The notes under the pieces were generated by a model. That model searched no databases and was not told the origin of the DNA. It saw only the letters and a list, made by a program, of their open reading frames with translations. 64,000 nt of DNA from assembly GCA_019916065.1 (NCBI GenBank), contig CM034236.1, positions 49,690,690 to 49,754,689 of the forward strand, in the 5' to 3' direction. Source of the DNA: Vitellaria paradoxa (taxonomy: Eukaryota; Streptophyta; Magnoliopsida; Ericales; Sapotaceae). Below are positions 12,494 through 25,199 of this stretch, piece after piece (within the stretch, counting starts at the first letter, position 1; each line of letters starts with the position of its first letter). Position numbers and translations under genes: made by a program.

Positions 12494-12506
12494 AAGGCCC
12501 AAGCCC
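12494..12506 (+). promoter_or_regulatory. GGCCCA motif in OTU gene promoter
   Basis: AAGGCCCAAGCCC lies about 210 bases upstream of the ATG at 12717, directly after the MITE edge. GGCCCA elements are common in promoters of plant housekeeping genes. Activity here is inferred. A pyrimidine-rich stretch follows at about 12640-12675 and is probably 5' UTR. Confidence 0.35.
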
Positions 12507-12716
12507 TGCAGTTGGGTAAACTTGGGTGTCCTTTTAACATTCGAAACGGCAATTGGAGGCGCCGGTCCGAGTAGCCCCAACCCCGTCAAAGACAGCCGAA
12601 TTTAGCGAAAGGCAAGCGAGTGAGCCAAGGCAGAGTATTGTCTCTTTCTTCTTCATCCCTTACTTCTCTGTAGAAAATTACTGAAACAATCAGAGGATCT
12701 TTGAGGTGGTGGAGGA

Positions 12717-15700
12717 ATGGTTAAAGCAAAGCATCAAAAGCCCAAACCCAACAAACAATCCCACGTGAGTCGTTCCATTGCCCTCACACTCCTCTTTAAT
12801 AATCTTTTCATTTGCCCTGTTCAAATATATATATCACGTATCTACATGTGCAGACTCATTGGAGCTCTGCTTACTGGTGTAAGTTGTGGATGCTTCCGAG
12901 TTGCTGGGTTTATTTCTTACCAAGTAATTTTGAGCTATTCGAATATCTAGTTTGAAGGCATGAACTTGTTTGTATCGATAGCTTACAATTCCGGTCCTAA
13001 AATTGTATTAATTATTTGCTTTTCCTAATTTGTTTCTGGATCATCTACGTATCTATAATGGGATGATATATGTAAAAATTTGACCTGTAAATCCCCTTTT
13101 CCCTTTTGTGCTGCTTGGGATCACTAAACCCTTGTGGGAAACCCCTCCTACAAAGTTCTCCCAAGTGTGAGGTCAGAGGACATCCACAAAAGATTGCTGC
13201 ATTATGTCCGAAGCGGCTTGTCAAATCAACCATGACAGGACAAATATTCCCTTTTCTTTGTCCATATGACCTCAACAATCCCTCCTAAGCTAGCTAGCTG
13301 CTGAATTGGCTCAACAACCTAGGACAGACCCTACAAATATCCAAGCTCCTCTCATTAACTCTGAGTATTAAACTCTTCTACTAACGCTTTGGCTTTCTCT
13401 TTCTAGAACTACACACTTTCTTGTGGACATCTTGTTCTTCCTCTTTTCCCTTGGGTCACTTGCTGAATTCATAGTGAACGATTGCCTCCATTTCTCAAAC
13501 GAGATGCACACCCGTGATCCTCCTTCAAGCACCTCTCTGTAATCTATGTACACACAAAGTGAAATAAACCCAATGGAGAAAATGAATGCAACACTACCAT
13601 TTTTATTGTAGTTATATGTGTAAATATAAATAATACGCCCAACCAATGGATATACTATTGACTTAAGAAGTATGGATACAAATACGATACGGGTATGAAT
13701 ACAGATATAGCAATTTAAAAAAAAAAAATGAGGAGATGGACACGGATATGGACACAGACACGGATACGGCAGGAATACGGTCAAAAAATATAAATTTTAT
13801 ATATTTCTTTTAGGTATGTATATGAATATAACATGTACAATAAAATTAATTCAATACAAAATATAACAAAATTTAAGTCATAAGATTTTATGATTTTAAG
13901 AGTTTTTACTACTCAAATCTAGATTTGTCTTAATTATACATTTGAAGAAAAATGATAAGATACATGGCGTGTCCAACACGTATTTTGGAGTGTCCGAGAA
14001 GTATTTGTGTTCAATACGTATCAGATATGGATTCAACACCCATTTTGAAGTATCCATGCTTCCCAGCCATTGACTAAACTTTGCTGGGAGCTTGCACGGT
14101 AGCATGCCTTGAAGAAGGCCAATAGACAACTTAATGTGACCACTTTTTTAGCTTGTTGTCGATGTTTAAGAGCAAGGGATTGAGTAGGGTCTTCCTCATA
14201 GCATTATGAGTGTCTATTGGTGGTAATTATGTATTTGACTGGAGTTTAATGGTGCGTTACCATATATTGATCATATTTAGCAGGACGCTTTCCTTAGAAC
14301 TGCCATTTCTGCCTTAAGGAGAGGAAGTAACAAGCTTCATATTTTTGTAGCTGAGCCGAGGACACTCAAATGGATGAGTAGCACGATTCTGGGAGGAGTT
14401 ATTATGATTAAATATCTGGTAGAGTATAGGATTAGATTGCAATTGGGGGGCGGGGTGGCGGGATAGTTCATGACAGCAGAGGTACTGAGGAATTGGCTTG
14501 TTTGACTTAAATCCAATTAGTTGAAAAGTTTGTGGGCAATGGGCAGTTGATGCAAACCCTGCTATATTGAGGTGTAATTGACTGTTGCTGCAGTCAGTGT
14601 AAGTAAGTAGTTGAGGGGACTTAAAGGGGGTATAAGATTAGGACAATTATTGTATATTTTATGCATCTGATATTGTTAAATGTACTTCTCTTAGCTAAGT
14701 TGATAAATTTAAGCAACAAGTGACAAATTTCTTTTTGTGCTGGCCAGATAAAAAAGCATGGGAAGCAGGGTGATATTTCTGAATTCCGTGCTCAGCTTGA
14801 TGCTTTAGGTTTAAAGATTATTCAAGTGACTGCAGATGGTAATTGTTTCTTCAGGTCTGTGCTTAAGGGATGGTCTCATTTTGCATGTTGATTGTGATAC
14901 TATCAATGTAGTAACGTACTACTAGAATTTTCATTTTATGCGGCTACTATGTTAGGGGCCCACGCATATGTTCTCTGGCTTATTAAATATCTTTTGTGGA
15001 TAATGCATCTCACTGTTTGAGTTGGCCATTCTTATTCTTTTGCAGAGCATTAGCTGATCAGCTGGAAGGCAGTGAGGAAGAGCATGAAAAATACCGGAAT
15101 ATGGTGGTACAATTTATTTTGGTATATGTTCGAAGACTATTTTCATAGTGCTTAAAGAGGAATGTGATATTGCAATTCTATCAGCAGGCCTGCACTTACG
15201 AAAGTATCACCTAATTGCATATGTCATTTCAACTGAAACCTGTTTTCATGAACTTACCAATGATATTAAAATGACCACCATTTGAGACATTGTTTGAAGG
15301 CTTGTAGTTGTACATACTGGAAGTATATACCAATATGTAGTCATAAATTCATAATCAACATGGCTGAACCACGAAAGACTCCATGAGGCTTTATTTGGAA
15401 ATCTTGATTGGCCTTTTAGGTGAGTTGTTTCGAGAAAAATGATGCTGTTTGGGAGGAATGCTAAATATAACTTAGAAATGTGAAAAGGATGGCCAAGCAT
15501 TGTAATCATTTCTTAATATGCCATTATGGTCTTCATCCTCTGCTTAATTCTGCTTACTTTATTCTTGTTGTGTCTGTAATTGTTGATGTTGCTGTTAATG
15601 GTGCTGCTGCTCCGGTGTCTCCTGATCTTCTTATGCTTCAAGTGCCATGATTCATCTCGTCCGTTTTTTTTAAAAAAAGAAAAATTTCTTATGGGATTCA

Positions 15701-18700
15701 CTAATTTTTGACTTCATCATCATGGAAGTTATTTGATTTATTTTTGTTTTGTCATTTTGACCTACGAAACATATCGAGGACAATTTGTATTTTGTTGTTT
15801 CTTCTTGGCCCAGATTTTTGCAATTCTCTTGGTTGATCTCTTGCGAAGGTCCTGGTCACTTTCTGATTGTTATTTGCCGTTGATTATTACCTTTTTGCAC
15901 TTTATTTAATTGAATTTTTAGTTTTTTAACCAACTAGTATGACATTGGTGCCATGGTTAACAGAAGAACCGTGAAATGTTTGAGCCCTTCATTGAAGATG
16001 ATGTACCATTTGATGAATACTGCCAGTCCATGGAAAAGGATGGCACGTGGGCTGGGCATATGGAATTGCAAGCAGCTTCTCTTGTTACTCGTTGTAATAT
16101 TTGCATACATCGAGTAAGATCTTTTTCCCCTCCTTTCATTTGTGTCTCATTTTTTTCACTTATTTTTAGCGTTCATGATGTTGATGGCATAAGATCTGTT
16201 TTCCTCTCCTTTCATTTGTGTCTCATTTTTTTCCAACTTATTTTCAGCATTCATGATGTTGATGGCATGCTTGTTCACCTTTCTTCTTTTTGATGCATCC
16301 TTCCATATGTTTTTGGAGAATTAGCATGGTTTTGCTAAATTGGAGGTGCCTTGAGGTCCTATAGCTATTAAGCCATTATTTTTGGTAATCTAGATTGATT
16401 GGTGCTCTGTATTATTTTGATTACAGAATATGTCACCTCGTTGGTACATACAGAATTTTGATAACAGTAAAGCTCGGATGGTCCATTTGTAAGTACTCAA
16501 AATATTCCAAGTAATGGCATTATGTATTCACCAACTGCCTAGGAGCCTTTTTGGTTCTGCGGATTAACTTGCTTATTATTTATGCAGATCTTATCACGAT
16601 GGTGAGCATTATAATAGTGTGCGGTTGAAGGAAGACGCTTGCACAGGACCAGCTAGACCTATTATAATCAAGGTTTCTTATATGATTAATTCTTATTTTC
16701 TATTTTCCTGTCTTGATCCTTTATCACAACTAAGTTTTCTGAAGGACAAGATTAGGCGTCAAATTTGTTGTGAAGCCTAATTAATAACCTCTAGTTATGT
16801 GAAAGGCTGATGGCAATCTTTCAGCAACATCTCATCAAGCAAAAGTTGCCTTTACCAACTCCAAAGGTGGACCTGGGAAGTACTCTGTCCATGCAGAATC
16901 CATTAAATTAGTGATGGCTGGAAGTGGATGTCAAGATGCCAAAAAAGTTGAACAGGTGATGATTGGCAAATTTTGAAGTAGTCTTTCTTTCCTCATATGC
17001 TCGCAGTTAACAAGTTTTAAATAAGCCAAGCCGTTATGTCTTGGTTTTGCTTTGATTTAGCTTGAATGGAGCTTTTGAGGTAATGTTGTTTTTTATGTTG
17101 ATTCAATCCAGGTTTTACAACAAGTGGGTGGTGATGTTGATGTGGCAACGGAATTTCTCATAGCAGAACAAGGAGAAGAAGAGCATTTGGCTGGAAGTGA
17201 TAAACTTCCTTGCCCAGCTAGTACTTCTCATGGTAATGGCCGGTTAGTACTTTTTTTCACATTCTAGACAACTTTTTGGGGCTTAGTAGCTGAATGATGC
17301 TGTGTGGAAAAGGAAGTTTGTTTTTTATACGTTTGTGGAGGCAAAAATTGACCACCATTAACAGTTAGAACACTTTTGGACATAGCTTCTTTGCGAAGAT
17401 TGAAAATGTGCCTCTTGTGAAGCAAATTCTTTAAGGAATTATTGCTTTAGTTAACACAATAAATATAACCTTGGTGTTCAAGGAATTATTGCTATAGTTA
17501 TCACAATAAATATAACCTTGGTGGTGGTGATTGCTATGAAACATTGGAATTTTCATTTTATTTTCTCTAATTTTGGGGGTGGGGTATTCCCTAATGCATT
17601 GTGAGGAGATCAGAAACATAACTGTTCAAAAGTTTGATTTGATGCTAAAATTTGGAGTTCTTGGTTTCTGGGGAAATTGTTGGTGATCTCCCCTGAGGTT
17701 TAGGCTTAATTCTTCTCAATGACCACTCATTTCCTTCTGTTGGCTGTTTGGTTGATGGTGTTTATAGAGTGTGCAATTTACTTGATTACCCAGTTTTATA
17801 AAACCTTTTACCCTTAAGGCTTAAACACAATTCATCCAAAGCTCCCTGGTCATGACCATCATAACCACCCAACACCAAGGTACATGACCCAAAAACTCCA
17901 TAGCCAATTCTTATTTCCCAAGGGTACAATCCTCATCTCCTCATTCTTTCTTTGGTATCTCTTTCTCAAATATACCCATGGCAGTAGAGCACTCACAATT
18001 AAACCCATTGGATGCTCACAGTGCACATAGACAACCACATTCGCACATTTATATATGTATTGATATTGCACAGCAAGGTTTGTTCCAAACTGGGGAAGCT
18101 TTGGGGTGGTTCTTTAGTCTAAAAGTTTACTCAGTCGTCATGACACTTTACTTGTTCTTTCATTTGTAACCAGAATATAAAAAAGGAAAGAAGAACAAAA
18201 GAGAAATATTGCAAATGGAAAATATATATATATATATATATATTTGACTGCTTACTTGTTCTTCATTCCCAATTCTTCAGGTCCATCTTTACATGTTTTA
18301 AAAAGCTGCATGGTTTAGGTCTTCAATTTTTTTATTTTTATTTTTTATCCTACTGTTCAGCAAGTTTGATCCTTTTTCTTTGAGATGAAGCCGAGCTGCT
18401 TGAACCATCTCTTGTTTCCTTAAAAAGAATGCATCTAATACGAGTGAAAATATGTTTAGGTTATTTTTTTCATTAAATTAGAAACTGCTCTTTTATTTCC
18501 TACATCAAAAAAAATATTTTTGCTGGATAATTAAAAGTCCTCATAGTTTGCCAATTTGGATTAATTTAAATGCTAGTTATTTTCAATTGTTTCACTCTTG
18601 TTCTTATTTTAAGGGTGAGTGGTTCCCTCATTTTTCTCATATTAGGTCAATGTTTTTACAAATGCCTAGGTGACAATGAAAATGGAAGCTATGATCACCA

Positions 18701-20140
18701 CAAAGAACTTAAAGCCCGTTCATCCACATCAGAACCATCTTGTGATAAAGAAAAAACTTGTGATGACAGAAGTTCACGGCAGGATGAAAAGGTTTTTCGT
18801 TCATATTTACAGGTTCAAAAGCAAGAAACAAATTTCTTTTTATCTTCCTCACTCTAGTTTCTTTTTAATTTGTACTACAGAAAATCCCAAGAAACAAGGT
18901 TTGCCCGTGTGGTTCAAAGAAGAAATACAAGGCTTGTTGTGGATCTGTTTCAGGAAGATCCTCCGCTAAATTTGCAATGTATGCTTCTTGGCAATTGTAT
19001 TACTTTGAATTGGTTTAATGGTTGTGTTAAGAAGTTTTTAGATATACGATGATCTCTAAAGCTAGGTTACTATTTATAGTTACAAATGGTGAAATGCTGC
19101 TAATGATCAAATTAAGCATAATTATATTATCTCAAGGAGACAACTTCAACATTTTCTTTGTATCAATTGAAAGCCTGAAAATTACGTGCATAATTTAGTG
19201 TAGATATTTCAGACTGCATGCTACAGATCATACAACTTTTTCTTTTTTCTGGGCAGAGTTTTCTTTTTGTAATAGCCAATAGCTGCTTACCCTGTCTGAA
19301 ACTGGAGAAGCGTATTCAAAGTACACACTTCAATTAATCTCTTGATCAAAAAAAATTCAGCAAGATAATCAGTTGAAACCATAACTTGTATTAGTTATTT
19401 GATAAAGCAAAATTTGGTACTTACAATTACAGTGATACTAATAAGCATGAACTGCATGAATTTGAAGAATTATCAGTTTCATTACGCTTAGGGCCTGTTT
19501 GGCACGTTGAAGAAGTGAGTAAATCTCTGAAAACTTCTGAAAAACCTTTAAAACTCTCTTAACACATTTTGCTCTCCTCGTACTTTATAAAATTTCTGTA
19601 AATTTATATATATCTAATATCCCAACAAATTTTTACAAACCTCAATAATTTTTTTACTAACCCCAATAACATTTCCATAAACCCCAATAACGTTTTTACA
19701 AATCCCAAAAACTTTTCGATGACTTTCAATAAATTCTGATATAAAACTGTTCGAACGGATCCAAAAAAACCGTTTGAATGCTAAAGTCAAAAAATTTTAC
19801 TATTCATCTTTGAAAAACATGGTTTTGGTGGTTGCGTGCCAAACGCTAAAAAGTTACCCAAATCACAATTTTTGTTATTTTTCGACGCTCCAAATGCACC
19901 CTCAAGTAACAAATCATTGCCACAAAGTGGGTCTACATTTGAGTCACAAGGAGTCCTTGTCCCCAAAGAACGGGTATTTTATTTTCTAATCTGTAATCTT
20001 GTTATTTCAGCAACCAAACTGTTGACCATGGCAAGAGTCGGAAGGAAAAAAAGCAAGGTAAGAAAGGAGGGACTGCTAATGCTGGAAAATCACATGGATC
20101 TGAAGTAGGGCTGCCTGACGTAGGTGCACTCTGTATTTGA
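12717..20140 (+). CDS. OTU7: OTU cysteine protease (deubiquitinase) with UBA-like and SEC-C regions
   Basis: Exons read at 12717-12764, 14748-14854, 15046-15121, 15964-16113, 16427-16488, 16588-16672, 16806-16955, 17112-17232, 18670-18791, 18881-18978 and 20011-20140. All introns are GT-AG and the 1149 bases encode 382 residues. The OTU domain has the catalytic motif DGNCFFRALADQL, with Cys after DGN and split by intron 2. The His-box is SYHDGEHYNSVRL. It is followed by a UBA-like helical region (ESIKLVMAGSGCQDAKKV through VATEFLIAEQ) and a SEC-C zinc motif, VCPCGSKKKYKACCG. The tail is Lys-rich and ends GALCI. This order matches plant OTU7 (Arabidopsis At5g67170) and animal OTUD3, which remove ubiquitin from target proteins. 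The choice of OTU7 rests on the SEC-C motif and on recall. Introns 1 (about 2 kb), 8 and 10 are long and carry repeats. Confidence 0.9.
13080..13560. other. Unassigned lower-AT stretch in OTU intron 1
   Basis: This part of intron 1 has a less AT-rich, gene-like composition than its surroundings, but no reading frame carries a recognisable motif. It may be part of an old repeat. I could not assign it. Confidence 0.3.
13666..14064. mobile_element. MITE-like repeat in intron 1 of the OTU gene
   Basis: Left end GAAGTATGGATACA and, reverse-complemented, right end GAAGCATGGATACTTC. Phrases such as GTCCAACACGTATT are shared with the repeat at 6785-7197. About 400 bp. Confidence 0.55.
18222..18243. 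repeat. (AT)n microsatellite in OTU intron 8
   Basis: An uninterrupted AT dinucleotide run within the long eighth intron. Confidence 0.8.
19491..19901 (-). mobile_element. MITE, family I relative, in intron 10 of the OTU gene
   Basis: Ends GGGCCTGTTTGGCACG and, reverse-complemented, GGGTGCATTTGGAGCG. The interior has CCGTTCGAACAG-like and repeated CCCAATAAC phrases. It shares the end structure and the CCGTT palindromes of the elements at 4013 and 55635. The left flank is TTA and the right flank TCA, so the duplication is not clean. Confidence 0.5.
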
Positions 20141-21235
20141 GGCCTTATATTGAGGTATTATTTCCACTGCGAAGTGAACAGCTTTATGGGTAATTATTTG
20201 TGATTCTTTTTCTTTCAATTTTTATTTTTATTTTGCCATGGGGACCTCAAAATTTTATTAAAGAAAGAGACGTGATCCTGGAGGGCTGTGAACCAGAGTG
20301 CCTCTTGTATATCCAGAGTCCAGGCAATATATAAGTTACAGATTGAGAATGTCACTATGATGCGCGTATAATGTGACTAGATGGTAACAATTGCTATTTC
20401 TTTTGTTTTCTGACAGAAACTATGTACGCTACTGCAATCAAAAGAGATATTACAGGTATCACAGGTGAGTACTGGGTTCCATCATATTATTCAGGCCATT
20501 TCGTGATGTATTTGGTTGCTGGAACAAGATTGACTTTATTCTTCATCCTAAAGTTATGTGGGCACTCCTCCCCCCCCCCCCTTTCTTTTCTTGTACACGG
20601 TAAATTGCTTAAACCTGTTGAATGCCTAGAAACATATTTGGGAAGAAAAACAATTCCCTTCCTAAAAGGTTGTTTTTTTTTTTTTTTCCCTCTTCCTCCT
20701 CTTCCTTCATATGGGGGATGAAAAACTTCGATCTTATTTGACATTCAATAAAATGAGGGCAATGCTGTACAACTAGAATACATGATGGGAATGTTTCACC
20801 ATAATAATGTGGATAAGTGTGACCTTATCATTTAAAAATAAAAGTTGATACAACTTATTTACAAAATTGCCATCACCACATCATTCTGGTGGGATTCTTT
20901 TGTTCTATTTAATAGCATTTTCCATAAAATAATAAAGATTACCTGTGACTTGTGCCTCAACTGATCCAGCTTCGTTTTCTCGCTTTTTGAATATCCAGGA
21001 CTACTGTCTCTCCATTTTTGTCCATGAGCAGCATGCCAGATCATGGTATGGAGCAACCATCACTGCAAAAGTGACAATATCTTTCTTCCCCCCCCCCCCC
21101 CTTCTTTCTTTAGTTATTTATTTGTGATTCCTCTATTTCTACTAGTGACCATAAACAATGCCCTTCATTGTCCCTCCCCCGCCCCCCTCTCTCTGCAGTG
21201 ACCTCAAGCCTGCATAAATGTGAATTGGGGACGAT
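20141..21235 (+). other. OTU 3' flank with exon-like segments
   Basis: After the stop codon there are three segments bounded by plausible splice sites: 20417-20464 (TTTCTGACAG before, GTGAGT after), 20999-21045 (ATATCCAG before, GTATGG after) and 21199-21274 (CTCTGCAG before, GTTGCT after). OTU exon 11 also holds a strong internal donor, CAAG followed by GTAAGA, at about 20056. Splicing from it into these segments would give a different C-terminus. They could be alternative last exons, a spliced 3' UTR, or chance. Poly-C runs occur near 20571 and 21090. Confidence 0.35.
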
Positions 21236-24200
21236 TTTCTATGCAATGCTGCTACAAGATGCGCAGCTGAACAGGTTGCTTTTCATAGTCTCTCTATTTA
21301 TTTTTATTTATTTTAGCATGGCGGCATATATAATTTCAAGTTGTATAGACAACGAATAACAGTTAGGCAAGGAGGATATATGTGACACGCTTTACACGAC
21401 TTTACAACAACTTAAAAAATATCCTATATATGTAAAATAGGATCTCAAGTCACGGCTCATTGTTTGTCCTCTAGACCTCAATTTTATTTGTGAAAGTGGG
21501 GACTTAAATTTTTTTTTTTTTTTTTTCTATATAGCAATGGTTATGCTTCAAATTTTTGAACACAAATCTTTTTGGGGTACAGAAATGCCAATGAAATTGT
21601 TCAAAATTTAAAGGAATCGAACACGTTTGGCAGAATTTTATGCGATCTTTTAAAATGTATGCAGTTCTTAATTTATATAGTCTTTGTAATGTAATCGTAA
21701 TTTATTTTGTTGATTGAATCTTTCGCTGAAGGATTTGGAGTCTGGACATCTCCAGTTAACAAACAAATTTGAAGTTCTTTTTGATGTGCAGCACATTACT
21801 AGCTAGGAACTGTGCTAGAAATCCATCAAACTATGATTAAAAAAAATAAGTAAATTACATTTTATTTTGTTACACTTTACCCATAAAATTTTTTGCACAA
21901 TATCTTGTAATATATATATAATATATAAGATTTCATGGAGACTAACAATATGTATATGACTTTAGGCTTTGGCTAGGCTGGGCTCCATGACAAAATAAGA
22001 TCTTATTATTATTACCTTAATTCTCTAGGAGCCTATCACAAGTTTGTTTCTAAGAGGTACCCAAATTGATCTCCAAACCTCAATCTTAGGAGCTCCGATG
22101 TTGTTGGTTTTCTTGCACTTGGCCAAATGTGAATAAATAATTGAATCTCGAATAGCCCGACGATGACAACAGCCCAAGGCATTCAAACTTGGCATGATGT
22201 TATTTTCGTTGTAGATTTTTTGGTAAGGCAAGATTTGGTTTTCTCCATCACTCAAAAAAGACTTGAGAGTAAACATTTCTTTCTTTCCTTCCTTATTATT
22301 ATTATTATTATTAATTTTTTTTTTGTGCCCATCCATTATGTTTTCCGTAGTGATATATAAGGAGTGGTGAGTTGACTCGTTCTATAGGTTTGTAAAACCT
22401 CGCCTGACCTTTTTTTTTGTATTTTTAAATATTTTTATAATTATTTAGTAAGACATTTTTTTTATTTTGAGCAACTTTTTTTTTTCGATTATTTTTTATT
22501 TTTGATATTATTTATAATTTATTTATTTTATAATAAAAAAATATTAAAATATACTTAGGATCAATAGGGTAGGGTTGAAATTATTTGACGTCCTTAACTC
22601 AACCTGTGAGAAAAAAGGTGGGGAAGATAAGAGACGGTTGACTCGAGTACCTGGCGGATTGGGTTGAGCCATTTTACACCACTAGTTTTTCTTTTATGTT
22701 TTTGAAATCTAAATTTGACAGCTCAAGATTTTGGACCTATATTACATTCATTTTTTTTTTCTCAACATACAAATTGATAAAACTTTGACATTAAACTTTT
22801 CCACAGGTATGGTATAATCAGTTTTTTTTTTTATTATTATTATTATTATAAAAATCTAATAATAGAGTAAGGATTGTAGGAATGTAAGAAATAAACTTAA
22901 AGAAACCCTTAAGCCGCTCACGAGGATGAGCTCCTGTGCCACAGATCATTGTCCCTAGATTTTCCACTAAAGTCAGTAGTCTTTCCATCAAGCATTCTTG
23001 CACTTTTACACGTTCTTTGTTTTTTGTATATATTTTTTTTCCAACGAGATATCCAGTGAAGTTCCAAGCTGTATGTAAAATTTCTGGTTTTTCCGTATGA
23101 GTGCCAATGAGCTTTTTTATAGGGGGTTCGTTTCATTGCACTCCACTTGCTTTACTCAGACATCTACTTTATCAGAGTTTGTTTATATGTAACGAGTATG
23201 AACGATCACTCTAAAAAAAACTCTGATCCAGTCTAGTCTAACAAAGCCATTTCATTCTTCTCTAAGCTGAATTTCTATATAAGAAAATTATTTTTTAGTA
23301 GCAAACGTATATGATTCTCCTAAAAAATATGGTAAACAAACGTGGATTGATATGTTTAAGCACTTTACAAAGCTTTGGTCTAGGGGCCATTGGGTCATGC
23401 TAAGCTCAATGGTTGGACCAACCGAGTAAATTTTTTTATTAGGTCAATCTTAGCAGAAAATTTTATTAGGGCTTAGTATTATACGTATGGACCTCTTATT
23501 ATGTATGGTTAAAAATCACGGAATTGTGTATTGACAGGATTGGAATCCACGTTCAAGCGCTTATTACGGTTTGATAAATTAAATAAATTCACCCTAGTTA
23601 GTACCAACGTAATTTACTATGAACTTTGAACCTGTAACCTCTCCAAGAAGTTACTGCTCTAGCTAGGTTAGCTATGTTGAGTCGAAAGTGTCGTGAGGTT
23701 TTTGTATAAAAAAGTTCCATATGTAGCCAAAGCCTGGGGATAGACTAGAGGTTCGTATAGCATCTTTTAAAGAAAGAAACATTAATAAACAGAAATGTGG
23801 GTGAAGAAGGCCAGGTTGCCTTTATCTCAAAGATTCTTCCAATATAGGAAATGTGGAACACAGACACTGTGACACATCACAACCAACAGAATCAAAGATG
23901 TACAAAACCCAAAAAAAAGAAGGAAGAAATTTCCAACAATCAGGTTGTCTCCTCTATTTTGGGGGGTTGCTAGCTAGCTAGCGAGCTACTTGTGATTCTC
24001 ATTGATATAAAAGGTAAAACCAGCTCTTGATGAATATAACGAAGTGAAAGCATCTTTTTCCTAGATTGGAAACTTGTAACCTCTCTCTCTGTGGAGCATT
24101 TCATGAAGGCATTCAACTTGGAAGTTTGATTTTAAGTCCCACGAAAGTGTAATATCTAGGTGATAGTCCCTTCGTGTTGATACATATCAAATTAGTGACG

Positions 24201-24545
24201 TAAATAAGTCGGATCATATCACAACCTGCCCTTACGTTGAGTTTGGGAAAAAAAAAAAAAAAAAGAAGTTAGCTAGTTACTAGCTGCTAAAAGCCAATTG
24301 GTTTTTTTTTGGGTCGTTTGGGAAGGGGGAAACACTAGTTTGCAAGAGGATAAATTTAGTTATTTAAAAAAAAAAAGGACAAATAACTGAGAAGTTAGAA
24401 CGTAAGAAGCTAGAATGCTTAAAAAAAAAAAAAGGCTTACTATTAGGTAAGATTTGCCAAGAGGAAGTGATTTTTGAGTGAGAGAGAGAGAGAAGGGAGG
24501 ACTTATGATCCTCAAAATCTTAATTTCAAAAGAAATTAACATTTA
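21236..24545 (+). repeat. Three-copy direct duplication, copy 1
   Basis: Sequence from TTCTATGCAATGCTGCTAC (21236) onward recurs at 30191 onward with moderate divergence. The shared parts are 21236-22222 and about 23425-24545, covering phrases such as CAGCTGAACAGGTTGCTTTT, CTAGGCTGGGCTCCATG and AGAAATGTGGGTGAAGAAGG. About 1.2 kb between them (22223-23424) is absent from copy 2, so it was either inserted here or lost there. The last part, from about 23785, also matches copy 3 at 35379 onward. No coding function was recognised. Confidence 0.8.
22223..23424. other. 1.2-kb segment unique to copy 1 of the duplication
   Basis: Not present between the matching flanks in copy 2 near 31075-31083. Contains TTA and TTATTA microsatellites (22283-22310, 22832-22850). 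I see no terminal repeats that would identify a transposon, so insertion and deletion cannot be told apart. Confidence 0.5.
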
Positions 24546-24701
24546 TATAATAAATCCGCTCATTGATTGTCATCAATGGCTAAGATTTACTATTATACCA
24601 ATTTGTGGCTGAGATTCTCTCTCTCACGACCATGGCCTCCACTTCTCAATCAATCAACAGGTCCATCATGCTGTCTGTGTCTCTCTCCCTGGGAAGACGG
24701 C

Positions 24702-25055
24702 ATGAATCGAGACGTCGTCGGATCCAGCGCCGCCGACATTGCAGGTACAGCCAGTAAGCTGGTATTTCTAACCAAAGTTCAGAGGAAGCAGTTAGCCCTC
24801 TAGCGTTGCAAGGAAGAAATCATTGAGCAGAAACGACGCGCGAATAGCTCCTTCTCCAAAACCATCCTTGCATCGATTAGAAAGCCTCTTCCGTCGATCC
24901 ACCTCACGATTCTACCAGTCACCACGAGCAATCCTCTCACGACCGTGATTATGACCGGGACTGTGACTGTGATCGAGATAGGGAACGCAACAGAGACAGG
25001 GAATAGGACCGCGAATTGGAACGGCAAAGGAGGAGCGATAAGCGACGGTGAAACT
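24702..25055 (+). pseudogene. Relic of PRP28/RH21-type DEAD-box RNA helicase N-terminus
   Basis: An ATG at 24702 opens a frame with TASKLVFLTKVQRKQLAL, then a TAG stop at 24801-24803. The same frame continues with EEIIEQKRRA, and after a shift comes an Arg/Asp run (SHDRDYDRDCDCDRDRERNR) interrupted by another TAG. A phrase close to KPVFLTKxQREQLALxRRxEE followed by an RD/RE-rich region is the hallmark of the N-terminus of plant RH21, the homologue of yeast Prp28, a U5 snRNP helicase. The helicase core is absent. The fragment is rich in CG relative to its surroundings, as a recent gene fragment would be. It sits at the right edge of duplication copy 1. Identification rests on recall of the family. 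Confidence 0.6.
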
Positions 25056-25199
25056 GAAGGGGGTGGTGTTGTGGAGGGTGAAAGTGTGAGGTTAAAACTG
25101 GGATAAGAGAGGAAGAGGTTTCCCGGCGTCTATTAGTGGATCGCCGGTGGCGGTGGAGGGCGCGGGTGGTGAAGGATTTTGGTTGGAATTTCCCATCTT

